DNA of 15,837 nt from Bacteroidota bacterium (GTDB lineage Bacteria; Bacteroidota; Bacteroidia; Chitinophagales; Chitinophagaceae): contig JAEYRC010000084.1 in assembly GCA_023409675.1 (NCBI GenBank), positions 1 to 15,837 of the forward strand. The letters run 5' to 3'. Positions within the stretch are counted from its first letter, which is position 1. Every line of letters begins with the position of its first letter. Under the pieces are notes generated by a model. That model searched no databases and was not told where the DNA came from. It saw only the letters and a list, made by a program, of their open reading frames with translations. Below are positions 7,381-15,218 of the stretch, one piece after another. A program made the translations under genes and the position numbers.

Positions 7381-8820
7381 ATGAACAGATATTTTCTCCA
7401 AAGTCTTTTTGTGCTGTTTTTAAGTGCTGCTGTGGGTAAAGGGTTTGCGCAGGGCTATTCAATTTCCGTGAAGCTCACTCCCGTAAAAAACGAAATTCTC
7501 TACCTGGGCTATTACTATGGTAATAAGAAAGCGCTGGCCGACAGCGCGCTGGTCAATGAACAATCGGTGGCCACCTTCAAAGGAGATACCGCATTGCCGG
7601 GAGGGATCTATTTCGTGGTATCGGCGCAAAAGGAAATTCTTTTTGAACTGCTGATCGATGACGATCAGGATTTTTCCATTGAGGCCAACAGGGCATCCAT
7701 CCAGCAAAGTGTGCGCTTCAGCGGATCGAAGATCAATGAGCAGTTTCAGCAATATGCCGCATTTTCGGCTACTACAGGCCGTGAGATCAATAACCTGAAA
7801 GAAACTGCGGAGAAAGCGCAGGATCCTCAGGAAGCAGAAACCATGAACGCTATAGCCCGTTCCTTAACGCAGAAATTGCAGGCCTATCGTGACAGCATCA
7901 TCGATGCGGATCCGGAAGGTTTTTTGTCGCTGCTCTTCAAAGCCATGAAGGAGCCGCAGGTTCCTCCGGCTTCCATGCATCCCGGCGGTAAGTACGACTC
8001 GGCCTTTGCATTTAATGTCTATAAGCAGGCGTACTGGAACGGCATATCCTTCGATGATGCACGCCTGCTGCGAACTCCTTTTTTTGAGGCGAAGCTGGAA
8101 AAATATTACCGCGACCTGGTTAATCCAGACCCGGATTCAGTGATCGCTGAAATTGATTATATGCTGCTGTATGCGCGTTCAGCCCCGGAAATGTTTCAGT
8201 TTCTGATCGTACACTTTGTACAGAAATACGTTAACCCGCAGTATATGGGGCAGGATGCCGTATTTGTGCACCTGTTTGAAAAATATATCAATACGGGGAT
8301 GACACCCTTCTTCACCAGCAATTACCGCGATTACCTCGATAAGCGTGCCTATAGCCTGATGGCCAACCTGATCGGTCAGCCGGCTGCTAATCTGGATATG
8401 GTTACCCTTGCAGGAACTTCAACACCCTTATACAATGTGAAAGCCGACTACACCGTGGTGGTATTCTGGGATCCCACCTGCGGGCATTGCAAGGAGGTTT
8501 TACCAAAAGTAGATTCCATCTATAATGCAAAATGGAAAAATGAAGGGGTGAAGATCTATGCGGTTAAGGTTGATGGTCCCAATACAGAGTGGACAAAATT
8601 CATCAATGATAACAAATTGCAACACTGGACACATGTGTACCAGACACCCGAGCAGGCATCACTGGAGGAAAAAGCCGGCAGGCCCAATTTCCGTCAGCTA
8701 TACGATGTATACATGACCCCGGCGCTATACCTTTTGGATAAGGATAAACGCATCATTGCTAAGAAACTTTCCTATCTGCAACTTGACGATGTGATCAACC
8801 TCAAAAAAAACTCTAAATAA
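7381..8820 (+). CDS. DUF4369/DUF5106-like protein with C-terminal TlpA-type thioredoxin domain
   Basis: An exported thiol-disulfide oxidoreductase-like protein of 479 residues. I chose the ATG at 7381 rather than 7336 because it begins a clean signal peptide (MNRYFLQSLFVLFLSAAVGKGFAQ); the longer frame would put 15 odd residues in front of it. Residues about 25-120 resemble DUF4369, a small beta domain common at the N-terminus of such Bacteroidota proteins. About 120-335 is a helical middle part like DUF5106. The C-terminal thioredoxin fold has the active-site pair C367-G-H-C370 in FWDPTCGHCKEV and the cis-proline P447 in MTPALYLLD. CGHC is typical of oxidising or isomerising thioredoxin-fold proteins, but the redox direction is not determined by this. 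It acts in the periplasm, perhaps membrane-associated. The parvulin gene follows after only 5 bases, so the two form an operon for envelope protein folding. A weak TATTTTTC (7317-7324) could be its -7 element. Confidence 0.88.
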   Translation: MNRYFLQSLFVLFLSAAVGKGFAQGYSISVKLTPVKNEILYLGYYYGNKKALADSALVNEQSVATFKGDTALPGGIYFVVSAQKEILFELLIDDDQDFSIEANRASIQQSVRFSGSKINEQFQQYAAFSATTGREINNLKETAEKAQDPQEAETMNAIARSLTQKLQAYRDSIIDADPEGFLSLLFKAMKEPQVPPASMHPGGKYDSAFAFNVYKQAYWNGISFDDARLLRTPFFEAKLEKYYRDLVNPDPDSVIAEIDYMLLYARSAPEMFQFLIVHFVQKYVNPQYMGQDAVFVHLFEKYINTGMTPFFTSNYRDYLDKRAYSLMANLIGQPAANLDMVTLAGTSTPLYNVKADYTVVVFWDPTCGHCKEVLPKVDSIYNAKWKNEGVKIYAVKVDGPNTEWTKFINDNKLQHWTHVYQTPEQASLEEKAGRPNFRQLYDVYMTPALYLLDKDKRIIAKKLSYLQLDDVINLKKNSK

Positions 8821-8825
8821 CCCCT

Positions 8826-10778
8826 ATGCGTTCAGGTAAAATAGCAGGAATACTGGTCGTATTACTGGGATGTTTTCAGCTCACTTCTGCCCAGACCTTA
8901 TTTTCCTATGGAGATAAACAGGTATCAAAAGCAGCATTTCTTGAGGCATTTTCAAAGAATCAACAGGGTGAAAAGATCACCCGTCAGGCCTTGCTGAATT
9001 ATCTAAAGCTGTATTCGGAATTCCGCATCAAGGTGCAGGCAGCGAAAGATATGCAGCTCGATACCCTGCCGCAGCTTGCGGATGACCTGCGAAATTTCAG
9101 GGAACAAATGGTTTCTTCTTACCTGAATGATGAGGCGAGTATTGACATGCTGACCCGGGAAATGCTGCTCCATGCGCAAAAGGACATCCAGCTTGCGCAT
9201 ATTTTTATAGCGGGGGATTTTAATACTGAAGAGGGAATTAAAGCCGCGGAGGAAAAGGCTTCCCGGGCATATGCGGAATTGCAGAAAGGCACGGACTTCA
9301 CTAAAGTGGCCCTGGAGTACTCCGATGATCCTGAGGTGAAGTCGAATCGCGGAAATATCGGTTATATCACCGCGTTATCCCTTCCCTATGCATTCGAAAC
9401 GGTGGCCTATTCACTTTCGGTGGGTAAATTCTCTGCTCCCTTTCGCTCGGAACAGGGTTTTCATATTTTTAAAAATGTAGCTGAACGGCCGGCAGTCGGC
9501 AGGATGCGGGTTGCCCATATCCATCTTGCTTTTCCGCCTGAAATTACAGCGGTTGAACGGGACAGCATTCGCCATTATGCGGATTCAATACATAATCTTT
9601 TAAAGGACGGGCTTGACTTTGCCCGCGCTGCCGCAGAATTCAGCGATGACCATTACACGTTCAATGATGGCGGAGCGCTGGAGCCATTTGGCCCGGGTGT
9701 TTATGACCCGGCTTTTGAAAAAGCTGCCTTTTCGCTTAAGCAGGATGGTGCTATTTCCGCGCCGGTATTAACGGCTTTCGGTTACCATATCATCAAACGG
9801 CTTGAACATCTCCCGGCACCCGCACTGAATAAAGATTCGGATTTTAATGAGATGAAAGACAGGGTGCGATCCAACCATGAAATTATGGAAGTAGCCCGTA
9901 AAGCGCTGGTTAAAACCATTCATCAGCAGGCAGGGTACCAGGCATATGATTTCGACCGGAAAGAATTTTATCGTATCACCCGTATGCTTGCCGGCAGAGA
10001 GAATGCAGGCGAAAGTTCTTCCTTAAAGCCTGAAACGCCGCTTTTTAAATTACAGGATGAAGTATACACTTTTGCAGACTGGTCAGAAATGATTGAAATG
10101 CTCCGGGGGAATACGAATTTAAATACCAGCCATCAGATTGAATCGGCTTTAACCGATTTTATCGAAAATCGATCTATCCGGTATTATCAGGAACACCTGG
10201 AGGAACTGAATCCTTCATTCAGTCAATTATTAAGTGAGTTCAGCGATGGAAACCTGCTCTTCGAGGTTATGCAACGCAATGTATGGGAAGCTGCGCTGAA
10301 CGATAGTGTCGGATTGAAGCGCTATTATGATCAAAACAAATCAGCTTATATCTGGGATGCGGGGGCGGATGCACTGGTATTCCAGGTTGATGATGACAGC
10401 CTGGTTAAGGTGGTGAAAACCGAACTGGCCAAAGACCGATCAGGTTGGAAATTTCTTTCTGACAATTATAACGGGCGAATTCGGGCCGATTCAGGGCGCT
10501 ATGAATTTTCGCAACTTCCGGCAGCGCCCGCCGGAGGATTCCGTGCAGGTACCTATTCAGCGCCGCTAAAAGATCCGGAACAGGGATTACTGAACTTTAT
10601 ATATGTAATCCGTTTGTATAAAGGAAAGGATCAGAAAAGTTTTGAGGAAGCCCGGGGCATGGTGATCAGTGATTATCAGGAATATCTGGAGCAACAATGG
10701 ATGGCGGAGCTCACAAAAAAATATCCCGTTAAGATCAATCAGCCCGTATTGGATGAACTGCTTGCCACTCTTGAATAG
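8826..10778 (+). CDS. Periplasmic peptidyl-prolyl isomerase with two parvulin domains (SurA/PpiD-like)
   Basis: A 650-residue exported folding factor. Residues 1-22 are a signal peptide (MRSGKIAGILVVLLGCFQ, then LTSAQ). LLGC could also serve as a weak lipobox, so lipidation is possible. About 23-115 is the helical N-terminal chaperone part (YGDKQVSKAAFLEAF; ALLNYLKLYSEFRIKVQAA). Parvulin domain 1 spans about 121-220 (IQLAHIFIAGD through FRSEQGFHIFKNV) and domain 2 about 228-328 (MRVAHIHLAF through LTAFGYHIIKRLE). The remaining 320 residues have no obvious named domain. They end in a helical segment (FEEARGMVISDYQEYLEQ) like the C-terminal arm of PpiD/SurA-type chaperones. Such enzymes isomerise proline bonds and chaperone outer-membrane proteins. 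The gene begins 5 bases after the thioredoxin-fold gene, so the two are cotranscribed. The downstream gene is convergent (74-base gap) and no hairpin terminator is visible. Confidence 0.9.
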   Translation: MRSGKIAGILVVLLGCFQLTSAQTLFSYGDKQVSKAAFLEAFSKNQQGEKITRQALLNYLKLYSEFRIKVQAAKDMQLDTLPQLADDLRNFREQMVSSYLNDEASIDMLTREMLLHAQKDIQLAHIFIAGDFNTEEGIKAAEEKASRAYAELQKGTDFTKVALEYSDDPEVKSNRGNIGYITALSLPYAFETVAYSLSVGKFSAPFRSEQGFHIFKNVAERPAVGRMRVAHIHLAFPPEITAVERDSIRHYADSIHNLLKDGLDFARAAAEFSDDHYTFNDGGALEPFGPGVYDPAFEKAAFSLKQDGAISAPVLTAFGYHIIKRLEHLPAPALNKDSDFNEMKDRVRSNHEIMEVARKALVKTIHQQAGYQAYDFDRKEFYRITRMLAGRENAGESSSLKPETPLFKLQDEVYTFADWSEMIEMLRGNTNLNTSHQIESALTDFIENRSIRYYQEHLEELNPSFSQLLSEFSDGNLLFEVMQRNVWEAALNDSVGLKRYYDQNKSAYIWDAGADALVFQVDDDSLVKVVKTELAKDRSGWKFLSDNYNGRIRADSGRYEFSQLPAAPAGGFRAGTYSAPLKDPEQGLLNFIYVIRLYKGKDQKSFEEARGMVISDYQEYLEQQWMAELTKKYPVKINQPVLDELLATLE

Positions 10779-10852
10779 GTTTCTGGATAATAAAATTACA
10801 TACGCGTCTTTCGGCTGAGCCTATGGTTTAGCAATGAGCAGAGCAACTGTTA

Positions 10853-11803
10853 TTAAAGATTGCTCACCACATTCCAGATCACTTTCGATTTACCCAGTGT
10901 ATAATAATGCAGCACCGGTACGCCATAAGCTTTCAATTCCTTTGATTGCTGCAGCAGCCATTCCGCGCCCACAGCTTCCACATCCGCATCTTCCTTACAC
11001 TTCATGATCTCAACACTCAGGTCGTTGGGGATATCGACATGAAAGGTTTTGGGAATGATCGACAATTGTTTTTTGGAAGTCAGCGGTTTCAGACCTGGTA
11101 TTATCGGAACATCAATACCCGCTTCACGGCATTTCCTTTCAAAATCAAAAAACTTCTGGTTGTCGAAGAACATCTGGGTTACAATATAATCAGCTCCCGC
11201 ATCCACCTTCGCTTTCAGATAGCGGATATCCGCATCCATATTCGGGGCTTCAAAATGTTTTTCAGGGTAGCCGGCAATGCCAATGCTGAATTTAGTTCGG
11301 AAGCCATCACGGATATCTTCTTCGAGGTAAATTCCGTTGTTGAGGTTCACCACCTGTTTCATCAGGTCGATAGCATAGCGGTGGCCATCGGGTTCAGGCT
11401 CAAAATTCGTTTCATTACGGGCGGCATCACCACGCAGCACCAGTACATTGTCGACACCAATAAAGTTCAGGTCGATCAGCGCGTCTTCCGTTTCCCGCTT
11501 GTTGAATCCCCCGCATATCAGGTGGGGAACGGCATCGACATGATAGTAGTTCATAATCGCCGCGCAGATACCTACCGTGCCGGGCCGTTTTCTAACCTCC
11601 ACTTTCTCAAAGGTGCCATCGGCCTTCTTCTTGAATACATGTTCACTCCGGTGATAAGTAACATTAATAAACGCCGGCTTGAACTCCATCAGCGGGTCAA
11701 GGTGTTCATAGATGGAGTTGATCGTCTTTCCTTTCAGTGGAGGAAGGATCTCAAAAGAGATCAGGGTGTCTTTGGCCTGGCGGATATGGTCGATTACTTT
11801 CAT
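10853..11803 (-). CDS. metF: 5,10-Methylenetetrahydrofolate reductase
   Basis: This 316-residue cytosolic flavoprotein reduces 5,10-methylenetetrahydrofolate to 5-methyltetrahydrofolate with NAD(P)H, supplying the methyl group for methionine synthesis. Family landmarks are SFEILPP (16-22, with the catalytic glutamate E18 corresponding to the FEFFPP motif of the E. coli enzyme), INVTYH (46-51), LRGD (123-126, folate-contacting aspartate D126), the AGYPEKH motif (177-183) and QMFFDN (210-215). The length equals that of the single-domain bacterial enzyme; there is no C-terminal regulatory domain as in eukaryotes. Start ATG at 11803 lies about 17 bases after a full-consensus promoter. That short leader leaves no room for an S-adenosylmethionine riboswitch directly upstream. 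The gene is divergent from lptB and convergent with the parvulin gene, so it is monocistronic within this window. Confidence 0.96.
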   Translation of the reverse strand: MKVIDHIRQAKDTLISFEILPPLKGKTINSIYEHLDPLMEFKPAFINVTYHRSEHVFKKKADGTFEKVEVRKRPGTVGICAAIMNYYHVDAVPHLICGGFNKRETEDALIDLNFIGVDNVLVLRGDAARNETNFEPEPDGHRYAIDLMKQVVNLNNGIYLEEDIRDGFRTKFSIGIAGYPEKHFEAPNMDADIRYLKAKVDAGADYIVTQMFFDNQKFFDFERKCREAGIDVPIIPGLKPLTSKKQLSIIPKTFHVDIPNDLSVEIMKCKEDADVEAVGAEWLLQQSKELKAYGVPVLHYYTLGKSKVIWNVVSNL

Positions 11804-11819
11804 TTGGAGAAAATTGCTG

Positions 11820-11849
11820 CAAACTTAAGGCAGGGATTCTGATTAACAA
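11820..11849 (-). promoter_or_regulatory. metF promoter (Bacteroidota -33/-7 type)
   Basis: On the minus strand a TTG (complement of 11847-11849) is followed after exactly 19 bases by TAAGTTTG (complement of 11820-11827). This is a complete match to the Bacteroidota housekeeping consensus of -33 TTG, 19 bp and TAnnTTTG. Transcription would begin roughly 5 bases downstream, giving a leader of about 10-12 bases before the metF ATG. Confidence 0.7.
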
Positions 11850-11879
11850 GCAGGCATAAATTGACGCTGCCGGGAATAA

Positions 11880-11891
11880 AATGAATTCATT
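11880..11891. promoter_or_regulatory. 12-bp perfect palindrome between divergent metF and lptB promoters
   Basis: AATGAATTCATT at 11880-11891 is its own reverse complement. It lies 4 bases upstream of the lptB -7 element and about 30 bases upstream of the metF -33 element. It sits where a repressor or activator could affect lptB. Short AT-rich palindromes arise by chance, so operator function is only inferred. Confidence 0.25.
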
Positions 11892-11895
11892 CCGG

Positions 11896-11903
11896 TATTT
11901 TTG
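11896..11903 (+). promoter_or_regulatory. -7 promoter element of lptB
   Basis: TATTTTTG at 11896-11903 matches TAnnTTTG exactly and lies 15 bases before the GTG start at 11919. No TTG is found at the standard -33 spacing, so only half of the promoter is recognisable. If used, the leader would be about 10 bases and support the GTG at 11919 as start. Confidence 0.5.
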
Positions 11904-11918
11904 CTAAAACCATAGGAT

Positions 11919-12737
11919 GTGCGCAGCGAGATCATAACCACGAATCTTATTAAGACATACAGCAGCCGAACGGTGGTGAACAATGTTTCCATCACCGTTC
12001 GGCAGGGCGAGATCGTGGGCCTGCTGGGCCCAAACGGAGCGGGGAAGACCACCACCTTTTATATGGTCGTGGGATTAATAAAGCCCGACGAAGGAGTTGT
12101 TTACCTCGATCAGCAGGAAATTACCCGTCTGCCCATGTATAAACGGGCGCAGATGGGCATTGGATATCTTCCCCAGGAAGCCAGTGTATTCAGGCGATTG
12201 AGTGTAGAGAATAATATTCTCGCGGTACTTGAGATGACAAAGCTCAGCCGCCGGCAGCAACGCGAAAAGCTGGAGGAATTGCTGGATGAGTTCCGCCTCC
12301 ATCATGTTCGCAAAAATACCGGCGATTCACTTAGCGGGGGCGAACGCCGCAGAACAGAGATCGCCCGGGCGCTGGCAGTAGATCCAAAATTTATTCTGCT
12401 CGATGAGCCCTTTGCCGGAGTGGATCCCATTGCCGTAGAAGATATTCAGTCGGTCGTAGCGCGATTGAAATACCGGAACATTGGCATACTTATTACAGAT
12501 CATAATGTAAATGAAACCTTATCCATTTGCGACCGGGCCTACCTGCTTATTGATGGAAAAATCTTTAAACATGGCACCGCTGAAGAACTTGCCGATGATG
12601 AACAGGTTCGCCGTTTGTACCTGGGCCGGAATTTCGTGCTCAAACGAAAAGATTACTTACACGAAGAAGCCAGAAGTGAGGAGGCGGGAGGCAGAAGAAT
12701 ACCGCCCGGTGAAATTCAGGATACCGGTACCGTATAA
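11919..12737 (+). CDS. lptB: Lipopolysaccharide export ABC transporter ATPase LptB
   Basis: This 272-residue cytosolic ATPase pairs with LptF/LptG to extract lipopolysaccharide from the inner membrane and push it along the Lpt bridge. All ABC motifs are present: Walker A GPNGAGKTT (37-45), Q-loop at Q86 in LPQEASVFRRL (LptB-type), signature LSGGERRR (138-145), Walker B with FILLDEPFAGVDP (158-170) and H-loop H195 in ITDHNV. LLGPNGAGKTTTFYM and PFAGVDPIAV are characteristic of LptB rather than other ABC ATPases. The start is GTG at 11919; the overlapping ATG at 11917 is out of frame and stops after six codons. Family members usually end soon after YLGxxF (here 235-239). This one continues for about 33 residues of charged, low-complexity sequence, including a translated 7-bp tandem repeat. 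The GH3 gene follows after 33 bases, so they are probably cotranscribed. Confidence 0.95.
   Translation: MRSEIITTNLIKTYSSRTVVNNVSITVRQGEIVGLLGPNGAGKTTTFYMVVGLIKPDEGVVYLDQQEITRLPMYKRAQMGIGYLPQEASVFRRLSVENNILAVLEMTKLSRRQQREKLEELLDEFRLHHVRKNTGDSLSGGERRRTEIARALAVDPKFILLDEPFAGVDPIAVEDIQSVVARLKYRNIGILITDHNVNETLSICDRAYLLIDGKIFKHGTAEELADDEQVRRLYLGRNFVLKRKDYLHEEARSEEAGGRRIPPGEIQDTGTV
12666..12700 (+). repeat. Purine-rich heptanucleotide tandem repeat inside the 3' end of lptB
   Basis: Four consecutive 7-base units run at 12666-12672, 12673-12679, 12680-12686 and 12687-12693. All begin GAAG or GGAG and fit a loose GRAGNSR consensus (GAAGCCA, GAAGTGA, GGAGGCG, GGAGGCA). A degenerate fifth unit, GAAGAAT, follows at 12694-12700. 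Because 7 is not a multiple of 3, the repeat is read through all three phases and gives the peptide EARSEEAGGRR. It lies beyond the conserved end of LptB. Confidence 0.6.
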
Positions 12738-12770
12738 ATTATTTCGAATTTATTAATCCTTATTACAGCC

Positions 12771-14285
12771 GTGAGATTATTGTCACCCGCCATATCCTCT
12801 TTAGCCAGAATGCGTCTCTGGCGCATTGAGGGCTGGAAAACACATCCGGAAGATTCGCAGCGCGAAATTCTGCAGGATCTGATCTCCTCAGCGCAATACA
12901 CCGAATTCGGTAAGCTGCATAACTTTTCCACGATCTTCAGCCTGCAACAGTTTAAAGAACGGGTGCCGCTGCATGAATACGATGATCTGAAGCCCTATAT
13001 CCAACGGATGCTTGATGGAGAAGAAAACCTATTGTGGAATACACCTGCTTCATGGTTTGCCAAAAGTTCCGGCACCACCAGCGATAAGAGCAAATTTATT
13101 CCCGTAACGGATGAGTCGCTCCAGGATGGGCATTATAAGGCTGCCAAAGATGTGCTCACCCTGTATTATAACTTCAATCCCGAATCTGACCTGCTTACCG
13201 GTAAGGGCCTGGTGATCGGCGGAAGCCATACCATCAACCAGGTTAATGAAGATGTTCAGTATGGCGATCTCAGCGCGGTACTGCTGCAGAACGCGCCTTT
13301 TTGGGGCGGATGGTTGCGCACGCCTGAGCTGAGTATAGCCCTGATGGATGAGTGGGAAACCAAAATTGAAAAGCTGGCCGAAACAACCATTAAGGAAAAT
13401 GTTACCTCCATTTCCGGCGTTCCCACCTGGACCCTGGTGTTGTTTAAACGGATTCTGGAGATGACCGGAAAGAAAACTATGGCGGAGGTATGGCCCGGAC
13501 TGGAACTGTATATGCATGGCGGAGTTTCGTTTACGCCTTACCGTGAGCAGTTTCACCGGCTGATCGGGAAACCGATCAATTATCTGGAAACTTATAATGC
13601 CAGTGAAGGGTTTATAGCTGCCCAGGAACGTCCGGGTGATGAAGGGATGCTGCTGTTTGTGGATCATGGCATCTTTATGGAATTTCTTCCGGTAGAGGAA
13701 TATGGAAAAGAAAACCCGAGAACCCTTCAATTGTCGGAAGTGGAAGAAGGAAAAAATTACGGGCTGATCATCAGTACTAATGGCGGGCTATGGCGTTATG
13801 TATTGGGTGATACGATACAGTTTATTTCATTGAATCCGTTCCGGATCATTGTAAGCGGACGCCTGAAAAGTTATATCAACGCCTTTGGAGAAGAATTGAT
13901 CATTGATAATTCGGATAAGGCGATAGCGATCGCTTCCAGAAATACCGGCGCTATAGTGAATGATTATACGGCCGCGCCGGTCTATTTCAGTGATGAGCGG
14001 AATGGTGCCCATGAATGGCTTATCGAGTTTTCGAAAGCGCCTGAAGATTTTTCTTTGTTTGTAGAAGAACTCGATAAGGGTCTTAAAGAACAGAACAGCG
14101 ACTATGAGGCCAAACGCTATAAAGATATTGCCCTGGGCTTGCCCGTGGTTCATGCCATTAAAGAAGGCGTATTCAGCCAGTGGCTGAAAAGTAAGGGCAA
14201 GCTGGGTGGTCAGCACAAGGTTCCCCGCCTGAGCAACGACCGCACCCATCTGGAAGAAATACTGGCGATCGCCGGTAAATCATAA
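12771..14285 (+). CDS. GH3-family acyl-acid-amido synthetase-like protein
   Basis: A 504-residue member of the GH3 branch of the acyl-adenylate-forming (ANL) superfamily. Plant members join hormones such as auxin or jasmonate to amino acids by ATP-dependent adenylation; the bacterial substrate is generally unknown. Motifs seen are the ATP-binding loop AKSSGTTSDKSKFIP (97-111), FWGGWLRTPE (177-186), YNASEGF (275-281, second ATP motif), LWRYVLGDT (340-348, third) and SGRLKSYINAFGEELI (362-377, hinge before the C-terminal lid). All three nucleotide motifs are intact, so it should be active. The start is GTG at 12771. The alternative ATG at 12810 would remove part of the N-terminal helix that continues into RLWRIEGWKTHPEDSQREIL. 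It follows lptB by 33 bases on the same strand, which hints at an envelope or lipid-linked substrate, but that is inference. Confidence 0.9.
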   Translation: MRLLSPAISSLARMRLWRIEGWKTHPEDSQREILQDLISSAQYTEFGKLHNFSTIFSLQQFKERVPLHEYDDLKPYIQRMLDGEENLLWNTPASWFAKSSGTTSDKSKFIPVTDESLQDGHYKAAKDVLTLYYNFNPESDLLTGKGLVIGGSHTINQVNEDVQYGDLSAVLLQNAPFWGGWLRTPELSIALMDEWETKIEKLAETTIKENVTSISGVPTWTLVLFKRILEMTGKKTMAEVWPGLELYMHGGVSFTPYREQFHRLIGKPINYLETYNASEGFIAAQERPGDEGMLLFVDHGIFMEFLPVEEYGKENPRTLQLSEVEEGKNYGLIISTNGGLWRYVLGDTIQFISLNPFRIIVSGRLKSYINAFGEELIIDNSDKAIAIASRNTGAIVNDYTAAPVYFSDERNGAHEWLIEFSKAPEDFSLFVEELDKGLKEQNSDYEAKRYKDIALGLPVVHAIKEGVFSQWLKSKGKLGGQHKVPRLSNDRTHLEEILAIAGKS

Positions 14286-14352
14286 TACAGAAAATCATTG
14301 GTATTTGTATCTTGGGTAAAAGTAACATTTACTCATTGCATCGTTTATACGA

Positions 14353-15192
14353 ATGAAAGTATACCAACACTGCCTTGGATGTGGAAATGCCTTCACCGGT
14401 AATTATTGTAACCAGTGCGGAGAAAAGGTATATGATGATCATGAAAAAACCTTCGGACATTTTATAGGGCATACACTTCATTTTCTCACGCATCTTGATA
14501 ATAAGTTTCTGAAAAGTTTTGTGCTGGTGTTCCGTCGACCGGGATTTTTATCTATGGAAATATGCCGGGGCGTGCGAAAAAAGTATTTCCCGCCACTCAA
14601 CCTCTTTCTCATCGGGGTGATCCTTTATTTGTTGTTTCCGCTGTTGCAGGGGTTAAATATGTCGCTTGAAAGTCATTTGTCCCATATCTATGCACCATTG
14701 CTCCAGCCAATGGTACAATATAAATTGAAAAGCAGTGCGGATATGTCGGCATTGGCGGCAGATTATGCGCGGATAGCGCCAACCGTAGCTAAACCACTGC
14801 TGCTGATCATCATCCCTTTATGCGCTTTAGTGTTATCGATATTGTTCAGGAAATCGCGCCGGTATTTCTATGATCATATGACCCTCTCTGCTGAACTGAA
14901 TACTTTTTTTATTTTTTTGTCATTCTTTATTCTCCCCCTGTTCGACAAAATTTTCCGTGGAATTGACAACCTGATGAATGGGACAACCGGTTTAGAGCTG
15001 AATGATCCGGTTATGGGGTGGTTGGTTGCAGGCGCATTGTTTTGCTTTTGTATCATTGCATTCCGGCGTTTCTATAAGGAAAAGTATCTGTGGATCATTC
15101 TGAAATCTGTTCTATTTTTGATCTGGCAGACCATCGTGATCTTTATAGTGTACCGGATCATTCATGTTACGCTGGTTTTATTATTCATCTGA
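14353..15192 (+). CDS. DUF3667-type membrane protein with N-terminal zinc ribbon
   Basis: This 279-residue protein matches the DUF3667 pattern common in Bacteroidota. A small zinc-ribbon-like N-terminus has cysteine pairs C7-x2-C10 and C19-x2-C22 (CLGCG, then GNYCNQCGEK). A conserved amphipathic stretch with FLTHLDNKFLKSF and RPGFLSMEI follows (43-70), then a run of hydrophobic segments. Likely membrane spans are about 80-98, 146-165, 182-197, 221-237 and one or two between 247 and 279. R73 to P81 (RKKYFPPLN) is the typical junction into the first span. Function is unknown for the family; it is an inner-membrane protein with a cytosolic metal-binding head by inference. It starts 67 bases after the GH3 stop, and fabG starts 26 bases after its own stop, so readthrough is plausible. 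ATG at 14353 directly precedes the first cysteines. Confidence 0.87.
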   Translation: MKVYQHCLGCGNAFTGNYCNQCGEKVYDDHEKTFGHFIGHTLHFLTHLDNKFLKSFVLVFRRPGFLSMEICRGVRKKYFPPLNLFLIGVILYLLFPLLQGLNMSLESHLSHIYAPLLQPMVQYKLKSSADMSALAADYARIAPTVAKPLLLIIIPLCALVLSILFRKSRRYFYDHMTLSAELNTFFIFLSFFILPLFDKIFRGIDNLMNGTTGLELNDPVMGWLVAGALFCFCIIAFRRFYKEKYLWIILKSVLFLIWQTIVIFIVYRIIHVTLVLLFI

Positions 15193-15218
15193 GTTTATAA
15201 TTTGTTAAAGAACATACT

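Noticed and set aside
10779..10852. Bidirectional terminator between the parvulin gene and metF
   Set aside because: Only a 6-bp inverted repeat (TGAGCA/TGCTCA) with a long loop and no adjacent T-run is present; not convincing.
10946..11842. 298-codon plus-strand open frame
   Set aside because: It is antisense to metF over nearly its full length. metF has unmistakable family motifs, a consensus promoter and normal length, so this is a mirror of its codon bias.
11804..11918. S-adenosylmethionine riboswitch before metF
   Set aside because: The consensus promoter leaves a leader of only about 10 bases, too short for any known riboswitch, and no such fold was seen.
13050..13730. 226-codon minus-strand open frame
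   Set aside because: Lies wholly inside the GH3 gene on the opposite strand, with no recognisable motif.
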